Of a stretch of 64,000 bases of DNA, positions 45,225 to 53,947 are shown piece by piece; positions within the stretch are counted from its first letter, which is position 1; each line of letters starts with the position of its first letter. The stretch is from Kapaibacterium sp044224925 (lineage in GTDB: Bacteria; Bacteroidota; Ignavibacteria; Kapaibacteriales; Kapaibacteriaceae). The DNA lies in contig JBGAJM010000001.1 in the NCBI GenBank assembly GCA_044224925.1, positions 744,001 through 808,000 on the forward strand, written 5' to 3'. The translations under genes and the position numbers were made by a program. A model generated the notes under the pieces. That model worked only from the letters and a program-made list of their open reading frames with translations, was not told the DNA's origin and did not search any database.

Positions 45225-45806
45225 TTACTTCTTCTTCTTGTCGGTCTCTTCTTCCACTGCAGCAACCTTTGGAAGGTGGCAGGCGATGATCACGTTCTCT
45301 GGACGATCGGTGATCTTGACGCCCGGGACGTTCACATCGCTGATGTGGATCGCGCCGTTCAGCTTCAGGTTCGTCACATCGATGTCGATGTGCTCAGGCA
45401 TGGCCGTTGGATCGACCATGGCGTGCACCTTGTGGATCGTCTGCTCGAGGATACCGCCTTCGCGAACACCCACGGCCGTACCGGTGATGTGCAAGGGGAT
45501 CTCCATCTTCAGGGACTCGCCGGCCAATACACCGAGGAAGTCGATGTGCAAGAGCTTGTCCGTTACCGGATCGAAGGACGTGTCCTTCAAGATGCAGTTA
45601 TGCTGCTTGCCTTCGATGTCGAGCTTGACCATCGTTGCTTCTGCTGTGTACACAACAGGGCGGAGGGCAAGTGCGTTCACGCCGAAGTGGATAGGGTCTT
45701 GACCCTTTGCATAGTACACACCGGGAACGATGCCCTGTGCGCGCAGCGACTTTGCCGTCTTCGTGCCCGGCTCGCGCTTTTGTGCTTTGAGAATGATCGC
45801 GCTCAT
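45225..45806 (-). CDS. rplY: 50S ribosomal protein L25/general stress protein Ctc
   Basis: 193-aa two-domain L25 (CTC/TL5 type) that binds 5S rRNA. The N-terminal domain opens MSAIILKAQKREPGTKTAKS, and LLHIDFLGVLAGESLKMEIP marks the junction to the second domain. The tail is Lys-rich (TDKKKK). The ATG at 45806 follows prs by 23 nt, the common prs-ctc arrangement; the longer open frame upstream lies inside prs. Confidence 0.95.
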   Translation of the reverse strand: MSAIILKAQKREPGTKTAKSLRAQGIVPGVYYAKGQDPIHFGVNALALRPVVYTAEATMVKLDIEGKQHNCILKDTSFDPVTDKLLHIDFLGVLAGESLKMEIPLHITGTAVGVREGGILEQTIHKVHAMVDPTAMPEHIDIDVTNLKLNGAIHISDVNVPGVKITDRPENVIIACHLPKVAAVEEETDKKKK

Positions 45807-45829
45807 GTTGTCAGCCTTAGAGTTTGGAT

Positions 45830-46777
45830 TTACGCTGGAGTGTTCTCGAACAGAGAACTGATCGATTGATTTTCGTGTGTTCGAATGATCGCCTCTGCGA
45901 ACAATTCTGCCACACTGATCACGGTGATCTTGTCGTGTTGCTCTCGAAGCGGGATCGTATCCGTTACGAAGAGGCGCTCGATGGCAGGACTGCTCGTGAT
46001 CTTGTGCACGGCCGACCCCGAGAAGACGGGATGCGTACAGACGCCTACGATCGCCTCGGCCCCTGCCGCCTTCAATGCCTCTGCGCACTGGACGAACGTA
46101 CTTCCGGTGTCGATCAGATCGTCCACCATCACCACGTTCTTGCCCTTCACGTCGCCAATGATGTTCATCACTTCGGCAACGTTATGCTTGGGACGACGCT
46201 TGTCGACAACGACAAGATCGGCGTCACCCAGCATCTTCGCATAGGCACGAGCCGTTTTCACGCCGCCCACATCCGGAGATGCCACGGCCACATTCTTGAG
46301 CCCCAATGCACGAATATGATCGACGGTGACCGTCGACGCATACAAGTGATCGAGTGGAATATCGAAGAACCCTTGCAGTTGCGGCGTGTGGAGGTCCATG
46401 GTGATCACGCGGTTGGCGCCGGCCTGCGTGAGCAGATTGGCGACAAGCTTTGCTGTGATGGCCACGCGAGGTTGATCCTTACGATCTTGTCGCGCATAGC
46501 CGAAATACGGGATCACAGCCGTGATGCGCATGGCCGAAGCACGCTTGGCCGCATCGATCAGAAGCAACAGCTCCATCAAATTGTCTGATGGAGCGAACGT
46601 CGATTGGACGATGTAGAGATCAACACCACGTACGTTCTCTTCGTACTTGACCCACAATTCACCATCACTGAAGTTCTGAATGGCTACTTTTGCGAGACTT
46701 CGGTGCGATGCACGAGCGATCCGTTCGGCGATCTCCGGATTCGAACGTCCGGAAACGATCTTTACCTCAGCATCCAC
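45830..46777 (-). CDS. prs: Ribose-phosphate pyrophosphokinase
   Basis: 315-aa enzyme making PRPP for nucleotide synthesis. KIVSGRSNPEIAERIA opens the protein, YARQDRKDQPRVAITAKLVANLL holds ATP and active-site residues, VVDKRRPKHN follows, and VMVDDLIDTGSTF is the PRPP-binding loop. The start is GTG at 46777, with GAGG 9 nt upstream, which fits the family length. It lies 24 nt after tRNA-Gln and probably shares its transcript. Confidence 0.96.
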   Translation of the reverse strand: MDAEVKIVSGRSNPEIAERIARASHRSLAKVAIQNFSDGELWVKYEENVRGVDLYIVQSTFAPSDNLMELLLLIDAAKRASAMRITAVIPYFGYARQDRKDQPRVAITAKLVANLLTQAGANRVITMDLHTPQLQGFFDIPLDHLYASTVTVDHIRALGLKNVAVASPDVGGVKTARAYAKMLGDADLVVVDKRRPKHNVAEVMNIIGDVKGKNVVMVDDLIDTGSTFVQCAEALKAAGAEAIVGVCTHPVFSGSAVHKITSSPAIERLFVTDTIPLREQHDKITVISVAELFAEAIIRTHENQSISSLFENTPA

Positions 46778-46801
46778 GTGATTCGTCCTCTGATCAAAAA
46801 G

Positions 46802-46873
<72 letters not shown>

Positions 46874-46885
46874 ACGAAACAGCCA

Positions 46886-46917
46886 CAAAGTTACGGAATC
46901 GGAGACCAATTAATCAA
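46886..46917 (-). promoter_or_regulatory. Promoter of tRNA-Gln-prs-rplY
   Basis: TTG (46917-46915) and TAACTTTG (46893-46886) on the minus strand are 21 nt apart, the same spacing and -7 sequence as the gap promoter. The -33 element touches the start codon of the divergent VWA gene. Confidence 0.6.
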
Positions 46918-48012
46918 ATGGAAATCGCGTATTCTCGATGGATGCCCACGTCGACCACGGCCGACGATGAATTGAAGGCCATGCTGAACCTGTTCACGTA
47001 CGTGCTGTTGCACGTGTCGGGCGACGTAGAACAAGCACTGGAGCTGCTTCGGGAGCTGCAGGACGAGCATGGGATGATGACGACCATGTTGAAGGACGAC
47101 TTCCTCCGCGAACTGCGGGACCGCGGTCTTGTGGCCGAGGACGAGGCCGGACGTCTGGTCCCCACCCCTAAAACGGAGCGCACGATGCGCACCGATGCCC
47201 TGAACGAGATCTTCCGATCCCTCAAGAAGTCGGACGTGGGCAACCACGACGCCCCCTCGAACGGCTCCGGCGTCGAGCGCATGCCCGATACGCGGGACTT
47301 CGCCTTTGGCGATCAGGCTTCCAACATCGACGTGACGCAGACGATGACGAACCTGTTCAAACGCACGGGGGATATCGAGGGCGTGGACCTGCGCGAGGAC
47401 GATATCCGTGTGTACGAGACCGAACATCAAACCTCATGCGCGACAGTGCTGATGATCGACATCTCGCATTCCATGATCCTCTATGGCGAGGACCGCATCA
47501 CGCCCGCCAAGCAAGTGGCCTTGGCCTTGGCGGAGATGATCCAAACGCGATTTCCGAAGGACACGTTGGAAGTGGTGCTGTTCGGTGATGAGGCCCGGCG
47601 CGTTACCGTGCGCGACATCCCCTACATCACAGTGGGTCCGTTCCATACGAACACGCGCGATGGACTCCGACTCTCGCGTCAACTATTGCGTCGTGCACGC
47701 AGCGGCAACAAACAGATCTTCATGATCACGGACGGAAAACCATCAGCACTCACGGAAGAGAACGGTCTCATCTATAAGAACTCTTGGGGTCTCGATCCGC
47801 GCATCGTGAACAAGACCCTCGACGAGGCTGTGGCATGCAGACGTGACGGCATCTCGATCGCAACGTTCATGGTTGCACAAGATCAGTATCTTGTGCAGTT
47901 CGTTGAAGACCTGACGAGATCGAATCAAGGTCGTGCGTTCTTCACGGGTCTCGACGGACTCGGCAAGAACATCTTCGTCGACTACGTTCGCAATCGTCGC
48001 AAGTATTACTAG
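46918..48012 (+). CDS. VWA-domain protein
   Basis: 364 aa, cytoplasmic by appearance. Residues about 180-350 form a von Willebrand factor A domain with a complete MIDAS motif (DISHSM, DxSxS), KQIFMITDGKPSA, and the following VALALAEMI helix. The N-terminal part is helical and charged, with no signal peptide. Such proteins often pair with MoxR-type ATPases, but none is in view. The ATG at 46918 is the first after tRNA-Gln; an open frame further upstream crosses the tRNA and is not real. Confidence 0.88.
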   Translation: MEIAYSRWMPTSTTADDELKAMLNLFTYVLLHVSGDVEQALELLRELQDEHGMMTTMLKDDFLRELRDRGLVAEDEAGRLVPTPKTERTMRTDALNEIFRSLKKSDVGNHDAPSNGSGVERMPDTRDFAFGDQASNIDVTQTMTNLFKRTGDIEGVDLREDDIRVYETEHQTSCATVLMIDISHSMILYGEDRITPAKQVALALAEMIQTRFPKDTLEVVLFGDEARRVTVRDIPYITVGPFHTNTRDGLRLSRQLLRRARSGNKQIFMITDGKPSALTEENGLIYKNSWGLDPRIVNKTLDEAVACRRDGISIATFMVAQDQYLVQFVEDLTRSNQGRAFFTGLDGLGKNIFVDYVRNRRKYY

Positions 48013-48029
48013 AGAATCCTCAGAGATCT

Positions 48030-49124
48030 ATGCAACGCTTTCGCTGGTACTTCCTGCTCCTCGGATGGCCGGTGGCCATCTTCGCTCCGGTGGCTCTATC
48101 ACTCACGCTCATGCCCATCGCCCCCGGATGGCAAGAGTTCGATTCCGTTGGCTTTTCGTACTTCCTGTATCAAGTGCAATGGCCGATCACCGTTCTTGGT
48201 GTGCTCGGTGTTGGACTTGGCACATGGCATCTGTGGAAGAACGCACGTTGGTTCACGCGTGTGCTCATCGTTGTTCTCATTCTGCTCATGTCCGCCATTC
48301 ACGTGATCACGCGCACGAAAATGAGTGCAGAATCGATGTTCAACGAGCCATCGGTGGTGAAACGAACATTGGTTGGTGAAGAAGTTGCTGCGCGCGATAC
48401 CACCGTCTACCTCTGGGTAGAATGCAATGATCAGCTCGCAGGATATCCGCTCGATCTTGTGGCGCATCATCATAAGATCCAGGACACCGTCGGCGGCATT
48501 CCCGTCCTCGTCACCTACTGCACCATGTGTCACACCGGCCGCGTCTACTCACCCATCGTGAACGGTGTGCGCGAGACCTTCCGTCTCGTTGGTGCCAATC
48601 ACTACAATGCCATGTTCGAAGATGCCACCACCGGAAGCTGGTGGTATCAGGCAACGGGAGAGGCCATGGAAGGACCGCTCAAGGGATCCGTCCTCACTGA
48701 CCTGCCCTTTGCGCAATGCACCATGGCCGAGATGCTCACTCGCACCACAACGCGCTCCATCAGCATCTTCCAGGCCGATGCGGCCACGGGCACCCGCTAC
48801 AAATGGTCACATGGCTATGCCTACCGTCACGGCGATACCGACCCCGGATTGAACGACCGCACCATTGTGATCGGCATCGTGGAAGGTGGCAAGGCAAAGG
48901 CCTATCCGTTGCGCGACCTTGTGGAGCGTTCTGCGTCGAGCACGTTCTTGGTGGACTCGATCGACGGACATGAGATCGTGATCACGCTGCCGCGGCAGTA
49001 CACGGACCTCGTCGACATTCGACGTGACTCCGCCACGTCCACCGTGCGCATCCAGCCCTATCAGGAGTACTGGCATTCGTGGAAGCACTTCCATCCCACC
49101 ACAACGGTGTGGACGAAGAAATGA
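48030..49124 (+). CDS. DUF3179 membrane protein with CXXCH motif
   Basis: 364 aa. Three N-terminal membrane helices (about residues 8-30, 45-68 and 76-96) precede a DUF3179 domain. The domain motif is LVTYCTMCHTGRVYSP, where CTMCH forms a CXXCH sequence that could bind haem c if the domain is periplasmic; most DUF3179 proteins have a different residue at the His. FRLVGANHYNAMFEDATTGSWW is also conserved. The stop overlaps the Fe-S protein start (ATGA). Function is unknown. Confidence 0.85.
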   Translation: MQRFRWYFLLLGWPVAIFAPVALSLTLMPIAPGWQEFDSVGFSYFLYQVQWPITVLGVLGVGLGTWHLWKNARWFTRVLIVVLILLMSAIHVITRTKMSAESMFNEPSVVKRTLVGEEVAARDTTVYLWVECNDQLAGYPLDLVAHHHKIQDTVGGIPVLVTYCTMCHTGRVYSPIVNGVRETFRLVGANHYNAMFEDATTGSWWYQATGEAMEGPLKGSVLTDLPFAQCTMAEMLTRTTTRSISIFQADAATGTRYKWSHGYAYRHGDTDPGLNDRTIVIGIVEGGKAKAYPLRDLVERSASSTFLVDSIDGHEIVITLPRQYTDLVDIRRDSATSTVRIQPYQEYWHSWKHFHPTTTVWTKK

Positions 49125-50125
49125 CAACAGCGTCGACCAACGCACCGCCGGCCTTTGCTTGGAACGAGTGGTATGAGAGCGTCGGCGGCCGGTCGATCAA
49201 CATTCCGGAAGTCCAAGACTACATGCATCGCATCAACACGGTGCAGGTGCCACTGTTCGACGGCCCCGTCGCCGAGCATCAGCACGTGTTCTCCACTTCT
49301 GCTGAAGCATCGGCACTCATCAAGGAACAGGCCCTTGCCTATGGCGCCGATCTGGTTGGCGTCTGCGAGATCGAACCCACCGACATCTATCGCGGTCGCA
49401 CCGTCGACGAACGCTTTGCCATAGCCGTTGGCATGCGCATGAACTATGCAGAGTTTCAGGATGTGCCCAGTCATCGCGGCGCCATCGAATGCATGCGCAT
49501 CTACTACGATCTGGGCGATGTGGTCATCAAACTGGCGCAGTTCATTCGTTCACTCGGATATGCGTGCAGAGTGGAGCACCCTGTTGGTGACAGTAATGTG
49601 TTGCACATCCCCATCGGATTGAAGTGCGGCTTCGGTGAGCTCGGTCGTCACGGCAGCATCATCAACCCGCGTCTGGGTCCGCTCTTTCGAATGGGCAGCG
49701 TCCTTACCTCCATGCCCCTTGCCATCGACCATCCCATCGACGCCGGCATAGCGGCCTTCTGCGACTCCTGTCGCGCCTGCCGCATCTACTGTCCGGCCAA
49801 CGCCATTCCCGATGAACGAAGTCCGGAAGGCGGCAAGGACCATCTTGGAAACGACCGATACATGGTGGATACGGGCAAGTGCTTCCCCTACTTTGCAAAG
49901 CACTACTACTGCTCTGCCTGTCTGCCCGTGTGCGTGTACAACCACAAAGAATGGGCGCGCGACTTCACCGGTGCCGAAACGCAGAACTTCCCTACCGTGA
50001 TCTTCAACGACCCGCCGTCACCAGCCGATACGGTTCCTGAAGAAGATCGACATGTCTATCCGCACCTGCATCGCAACGTCGTGCGCACCACCACACCCAA
50101 TCGCGCTCGTCGCAACGGATCATAG
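49121..50125 (+). CDS. 4Fe-4S protein related to epoxyqueuosine reductase/reductive dehalogenase family
   Basis: 334 aa. The C-terminal part has a double 4Fe-4S motif: CDSCRACRIYCPANAIP and, later, YYCSACLPVCVYN. The N-terminal and middle parts resemble the cobalamin-binding-like region of QueG/RdhA proteins (LKCGFGELGRHGSIINPRLGP). No Tat or signal sequence is seen, which argues against a classical respiratory dehalogenase. It is translationally coupled to the DUF3179 gene. A degenerate relic of its 3' half lies at about 53485-53530. Confidence 0.82.
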   Translation: MTTASTNAPPAFAWNEWYESVGGRSINIPEVQDYMHRINTVQVPLFDGPVAEHQHVFSTSAEASALIKEQALAYGADLVGVCEIEPTDIYRGRTVDERFAIAVGMRMNYAEFQDVPSHRGAIECMRIYYDLGDVVIKLAQFIRSLGYACRVEHPVGDSNVLHIPIGLKCGFGELGRHGSIINPRLGPLFRMGSVLTSMPLAIDHPIDAGIAAFCDSCRACRIYCPANAIPDERSPEGGKDHLGNDRYMVDTGKCFPYFAKHYYCSACLPVCVYNHKEWARDFTGAETQNFPTVIFNDPPSPADTVPEEDRHVYPHLHRNVVRTTTPNRARRNGS

Positions 50126-50140
50126 ACGCAACCACAACGA

Positions 50141-50173
50141 AACAAGGGATCCCGTTTTCACGAGATCCCTTGT
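50141..50173. terminator. Bidirectional hairpin between the Fe-S gene and rpsR copy A
   Basis: An 11-bp perfect stem (AACAAGGGATC/GATCCCTTGTT) with an 11-nt loop separates convergent genes. T-runs are weak, so termination efficiency is uncertain. Confidence 0.6.
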
Positions 50174-50180
50174 TGAATTC

Positions 50181-50201
50181 TTGATTCTTGATTCTTGATT
50201 C
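50181..50201. repeat. Heptamer array II-a (TTGATTC x3)
   Basis: Three perfect TTGATTC units lie between the hairpin and the rpsR stop in duplication copy A. A related 8-nt unit TTGAATTC precedes them. Confidence 0.85.
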
Positions 50202-50214
50202 CTCTTCCGACTTC

Positions 50215-50526
50215 TTACCTCGTGTCTTGCGCCACGAATGGCAAGATCGCCAGATGACGTGCGTACTTGATGGCAAGGGCCAGGCGGCGTTGCTGCAGCG
50301 CGGTCACACCAGTGATACGACGTGGAAGGATCTTTCCTTGATCATTCGTGAATCGGCTCAGGAACTTGCCGTCGAGATAGTCGATAAGACGCGACTTCTT
50401 GAGCGGGTTCACGCGCTTCTTCGGTTGATTCCGCTTTTGACGGAATGGCGAATTGATCGTGTTCGGGTTGTGCGGTGCAGAACCGCCGGCAGCCGAACGG
50501 GCGTTGTTGTTACTTGGTCTTGGCAT
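50215..50526 (-). CDS. rpsR: 30S ribosomal protein S18, copy A
   Basis: 103 aa, basic, with a long N-terminal Asn/Ser-rich tail and the S18 core (KKSRLIDYLDGKFLSRFTND, ITGVTALQQRRLALAIKYARH). The protein is identical to copy B at 53636-53947. The start ATGCCAAGACC overlaps the end of the chimeric L31 gene by 17 nt. Longer frames upstream are out of family. Confidence 0.95.
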   Translation of the reverse strand: MPRPSNNNARSAAGGSAPHNPNTINSPFRQKRNQPKKRVNPLKKSRLIDYLDGKFLSRFTNDQGKILPRRITGVTALQQRRLALAIKYARHLAILPFVAQDTR

Positions 50527-50731
50527 CCTTGATGGCCTTCGTTTTTTCGAATCGCTTGTTGAAACGTTCCACACGACCAGCTGTATCGATAAGAAGGTTC
50601 TTACCGGTAAAGAATGGGTGGGACTTTGAATCGATTTCCAAGACCATACGATCGCCCTTGTAGCACGAACGTGTCTGGAAAGTCGTGCCATCGGTCAACA
50701 CGACGTCCCCAACGCTACAACAAGGCTGCAT
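50510..50731 (-). CDS. Chimeric or truncated L31, copy A, with replaced N-terminus
   Basis: 73 aa. From DGTTFQTRSCYKG to the end it equals L31 copy B, but the first about 15 residues of L31 (MKKGIHPAYKTIDVVQT) are replaced by MQPCCSVGDVVLT, encoded by the inserted sequence. Its ATG directly follows the stop codon of the 832-aa protein gene (TAAATG). Whether it is made or works is unknown; the N-terminal strand of L31 contacts the ribosome, so it may be a pseudogene. Confidence 0.7.
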   Translation of the reverse strand: MQPCCSVGDVVLTDGTTFQTRSCYKGDRMVLEIDSKSHPFFTGKNLLIDTAGRVERFNKRFEKTKAIKDAKTK

Positions 50732-53230
50732 TTACTCCACATGATACAACCTTCTTTCGGTTGCGCTTACCACCATCACCACACTGCCAAGGTGCAACGG
50801 CATTGTGTCGACAGACTCACAGTCCTGCGAGGTGCACAGCACGCGGCCACCAAGGTCGTACACGGTGGCGGATTCGAGCGTGGATACATGAGCACGGAAC
50901 GCATCACGCTTCATGGACACAGGGTCGGGGCGCACGCGCAGCGGCGCTTGCTCGCGGTCGACGCTGGTAATGGTATTCAAACGGTACAGGCCGTCGTGCG
51001 CAGCCACAAGTAATTCGTTGCCCGAGCGTTGGATGTCGATGGCCCGCATGGAAGCCGGTACGAGATTGTCGAAGTTCCATGTGCGGCCACCGTCGGTGCT
51101 TACCACTATGGTTGACGGCATAACGCCCAGCAGGTAGCCGCCGCCGAGGTCGATGATCTTGCCCGTACACGGAAGCCACGGGCCGGTGTAGAACAGCGTT
51201 GCCGACGACGTCCACGTCGCTCCCTGATCGGTGGAGCGAATGTAGCGCACGTTCGTCAAGATGGGCGTCTGACGCCCACTCATCGAAGAGTCTTCGCGCA
51301 TCTGCGCCGTCAACGCCAACAACGTGCCGTCTGCTTGGCGATGCACGGGATAGACGTAGCTGCCGCATTCTGCCGGCAGGGGCACCACGATGGGCTCGCC
51401 CTTGCCGTCCACCATAGCAAGACCGCCTTGGCGGTAAGGCTGTGGCACCAAGTCGCTGTCGGCACGCATGGTGCCGTAGAACGACACCAGAAAGCGCGTG
51501 CCCGAGTTCAACGGTGTGATCGACGATGGATAACCCGGCAGCAGGCCCGAGGCTGATCGAACTGAGGAAACATCGTAGCGCGTCGTATCCGCACCCGTAC
51601 GTACCCATAGGGCATCGTGGTTGGCAACGCACCATTTGGTGGAGTCAACGCGGGCAAAGGCCGTGGTAAGTCCGCGCCAGACCGTGTCCTGCACATCACC
51701 GCGGCTTAGCAGGCGGCGTACAATGCTGCCGCAATGTACAAGGGTATCGTTGCCCCCTATCTGCCACGACGTGGGTGTGCGAACGCCGAACCACGGGAGG
51801 GTGCCGTCCGGATCATCGATAAACATATTGACCGATGTACGCTCATCGAACAGCAGGCCTGGATAGGTAACGTAGGTAGGTTTGTTAGGGTGGGTTACTT
51901 CTCGCCGCAGAACGCGTCCGTAATCATCCAATGCCATTGGCAGACCGGACGAATCGACCCACGTCCCAAGAATTCGCTGTTGCTGCAGGTTGTTCAATGA
52001 CGAGAGCATGGCACCCACTGCCACCGGATACGGATACAAGGGCGAAGAAATCGTTGAGTAGTGGTTTGCGCGAGACATCGAGAATCCGTGAGGCCCAAAG
52101 AGTGCGACGGCAAGCGGATGATATTCATGACGCTGGCGGCGAAAGTCCGAATGCACAGACCAAGTGGTCCATTTCGGGTATTGCGATCTGCTGGTAAAAG
52201 CCACGCGCGTTGAATCTGCGCCATATGAAAACACATACAACCACTCGCGCTCAGCTCGTACCTCGTCTACCGATATGGGGCAGTCAACGGGATAACTTCC
52301 CGTTGGTGTAACGATACACTGCCAGCCGGCCGAGTCCACATAGAACACACTGTCGGCCCACATGTTGCTTACGATTTGCGGACGCAGTCCACGTTTCGTA
52401 CCATCAACGAGCAACGTGTCAATCACGGACAACGTTGTATCTCCCAGCAGTCCTGTGGCGAGGTGCCACAGTCGACTATTCAAGTCTGGTCGAACAATAG
52501 TATAGATCGTTAGTGGTGCACTGCGAGCGGACATGCGCGTGGTTGAGCTACTGTTCAATGTAAAGGGCGTTACCACAAGGCGGGGGCTTGAAGAGGCCAA
52601 CCAAACGTACTTGCGTCGATTCGTGAGTGATTCGAACATTAGCGTGCTGTCGCCAAGGGTGGTTTCTCGTTCTACCACATTTCCAACCTGTTCCGGTTCA
52701 ATTGTAAAGAACGTTTGTCCAAGGTCGAGCGATAAACGCGAATCTGGTCTTCCCAACAATGGCGTGTAGTTTTGTCGAAAGCCAGAGGTACTCACGATTT
52801 CATTTGGCGTTTTGACTTCTACCGAGGTCTTTGAATATACCTCCACACAATACCCTAGCTCATCAGACCGCAATCGTGCTACAACACCTCCATCGGTAGC
52901 GGCTGGATAGAAATAGTCCATGAGAGCGAGACTAGGGGTTGTAGGTATCCATTCGGCCGATATGTCACGAATGTTGAACGTACACAATCCGCGCTTTAGT
53001 AAGAAAGCCACGATCAGTCCACTATCATCCAAAGCTATCGGCGCATGGAGCGTGCCACCTACTCCAAACACAGAAGTCCGTGTGGTTACCAGCAACGTAT
53101 CTGCATGTTGAGCCGATGCTTTCGTGCCGGATACTATCGTTAAGACGCAGATTAGAGCGATCGCAACCGGCAAGAGAAACACGGCACTGCTGCTTCCGAC
53201 GGAACAACGCTTGAACTGATGAACATTCAT
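50732..53230 (-). CDS. Secreted beta-propeller (BNR/sialidase-like repeats) protein in an insertion
   Basis: 832 aa, no specific function recognised. A signal peptide (hydrophobic residues 16-34, ending KASAQ) is followed by a long beta-rich region with BNR Asp-box-like motifs near the C-terminus (STDQGATWTSS and STDGGRTWNF). The last about 70 residues (LRVRPDPVSMKRDAF onward) resemble a degenerate T9SS sorting domain. It fills most of the 2.8-kb segment between the two rpsR/rpmE copies. No transposase or integrase accompanies it. Confidence 0.8.
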   Translation of the reverse strand: MNVHQFKRCSVGSSSAVFLLPVAIALICVLTIVSGTKASAQHADTLLVTTRTSVFGVGGTLHAPIALDDSGLIVAFLLKRGLCTFNIRDISAEWIPTTPSLALMDYFYPAATDGGVVARLRSDELGYCVEVYSKTSVEVKTPNEIVSTSGFRQNYTPLLGRPDSRLSLDLGQTFFTIEPEQVGNVVERETTLGDSTLMFESLTNRRKYVWLASSSPRLVVTPFTLNSSSTTRMSARSAPLTIYTIVRPDLNSRLWHLATGLLGDTTLSVIDTLLVDGTKRGLRPQIVSNMWADSVFYVDSAGWQCIVTPTGSYPVDCPISVDEVRAEREWLYVFSYGADSTRVAFTSRSQYPKWTTWSVHSDFRRQRHEYHPLAVALFGPHGFSMSRANHYSTISSPLYPYPVAVGAMLSSLNNLQQQRILGTWVDSSGLPMALDDYGRVLRREVTHPNKPTYVTYPGLLFDERTSVNMFIDDPDGTLPWFGVRTPTSWQIGGNDTLVHCGSIVRRLLSRGDVQDTVWRGLTTAFARVDSTKWCVANHDALWVRTGADTTRYDVSSVRSASGLLPGYPSSITPLNSGTRFLVSFYGTMRADSDLVPQPYRQGGLAMVDGKGEPIVVPLPAECGSYVYPVHRQADGTLLALTAQMREDSSMSGRQTPILTNVRYIRSTDQGATWTSSATLFYTGPWLPCTGKIIDLGGGYLLGVMPSTIVVSTDGGRTWNFDNLVPASMRAIDIQRSGNELLVAAHDGLYRLNTITSVDREQAPLRVRPDPVSMKRDAFRAHVSTLESATVYDLGGRVLCTSQDCESVDTMPLHLGSVVMVVSATERRLYHVE

Positions 53231-53530
53231 GTTGCCTTACCTCCACGTAAACCATAAACTCAACAGCCAACTGCAAACACGACCTCATGGGTGATTGATC
53301 AACGCCGCTGCACTGTAGGCCTCGTATGCTATGCGTCCGATAACAACGCCCGAGCACGTAAAAGTACATGCGCAACACACCCCCTCCCTGTGTACTTCTC
53401 CAAACATATGCAAGTTCATGAAGACGTTGAATTGTCTTCACCTGAGGTCAACTGGAGATTCCGCTCGCGTTTGACGTTGGAGAAGTTGTCATCAAGCCTG
53501 CCGCATCTTCTGTCCGGCCAACGCCACCCC
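53231..53530. other. Gene-free stretch with relic of the Fe-S protein gene
   Basis: 300 bp upstream of the 832-aa gene. The left part holds no gene or clear promoter that I recognise. 53496-53526 matches 49775-49805 of the Fe-S protein gene at 30 of 31 bases, and 53485-53496 resembles 49520-49531. These are deletion remnants of a duplicated gene end. Confidence 0.75.
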
Positions 53531-53562
53531 GTCGCAACGGTTCATAATCGCAACCACAACGA

Positions 53563-53596
53563 AACAAGGGATCCCGTTTTCACGAGATCCCTTGTT
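53563..53596. terminator. Hairpin downstream of rpsR copy B
   Basis: Same 11-bp stem as at 50141-50173. It serves as the presumed terminator of the DUF4295-like/rpmE/rpsR operon. Confidence 0.6.
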
Positions 53597-53602
53597 GAAT
53601 TC

Positions 53603-53623
53603 TTGATTCTGTATTCTGTATTC
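53603..53623. repeat. Heptamer array II-b (TTGATTC, TGTATTC x2)
   Basis: Same place and length as array II-a, but the second and third units are TGTATTC instead of TTGATTC. Confidence 0.85.
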
Positions 53624-53635
53624 TCTTCCGATTTC

Positions 53636-53947
53636 TTACCTGGTGTCTTGCGCCACGAATGGCAAGATCGCCAGATGACGTGCGTACTTGATGGCAAGGG
53701 CCAGGCGGCGTTGTTGCAGCGCGGTCACACCAGTGATACGACGTGGAAGGATCTTTCCTTGATCATTCGTGAATCGGCTCAGGAACTTGCCGTCGAGATA
53801 GTCGATAAGACGCGACTTCTTGAGCGGGTTCACGCGCTTCTTCGGTTGATTCCGCTTTTGACGGAATGGCGAATTGATCGTGTTCGGGTTGTGCGGTGCA
53901 GAACCGCCGGCAGCCGAACGGGCGTTGTTGTTACTTGGTCTTGGCAT
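53636..53947 (-). CDS. rpsR: 30S ribosomal protein S18, copy B
   Basis: 103 aa, identical in protein sequence to copy A although a few bases differ. It is the last gene of the intact operon after the DUF4295-like gene and rpmE. The start ATG at 53947 overlaps the rpmE end by 17 nt. Two S18 genes are unusual; zinc-dependent and -independent pairs are known in some bacteria, but these two are the same. Confidence 0.95.
   Translation of the reverse strand: MPRPSNNNARSAAGGSAPHNPNTINSPFRQKRNQPKKRVNPLKKSRLIDYLDGKFLSRFTNDQGKILPRRITGVTALQQRRLALAIKYARHLAILPFVAQDTR

Larger units (their letters stand above)
50109..50707. repeat. Segmental duplication copy A (Fe-S gene end, hairpin, rpsR, truncated rpmE)
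   Basis: 599 bp nearly identical to 53531-54128. Differences I see are a few substitutions, a 1-nt indel and a change of heptamer units. It contains an intact rpsR and the 3' part of rpmE. The match ends inside rpmE at GACGTC (50702-50707). Confidence 0.92.
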
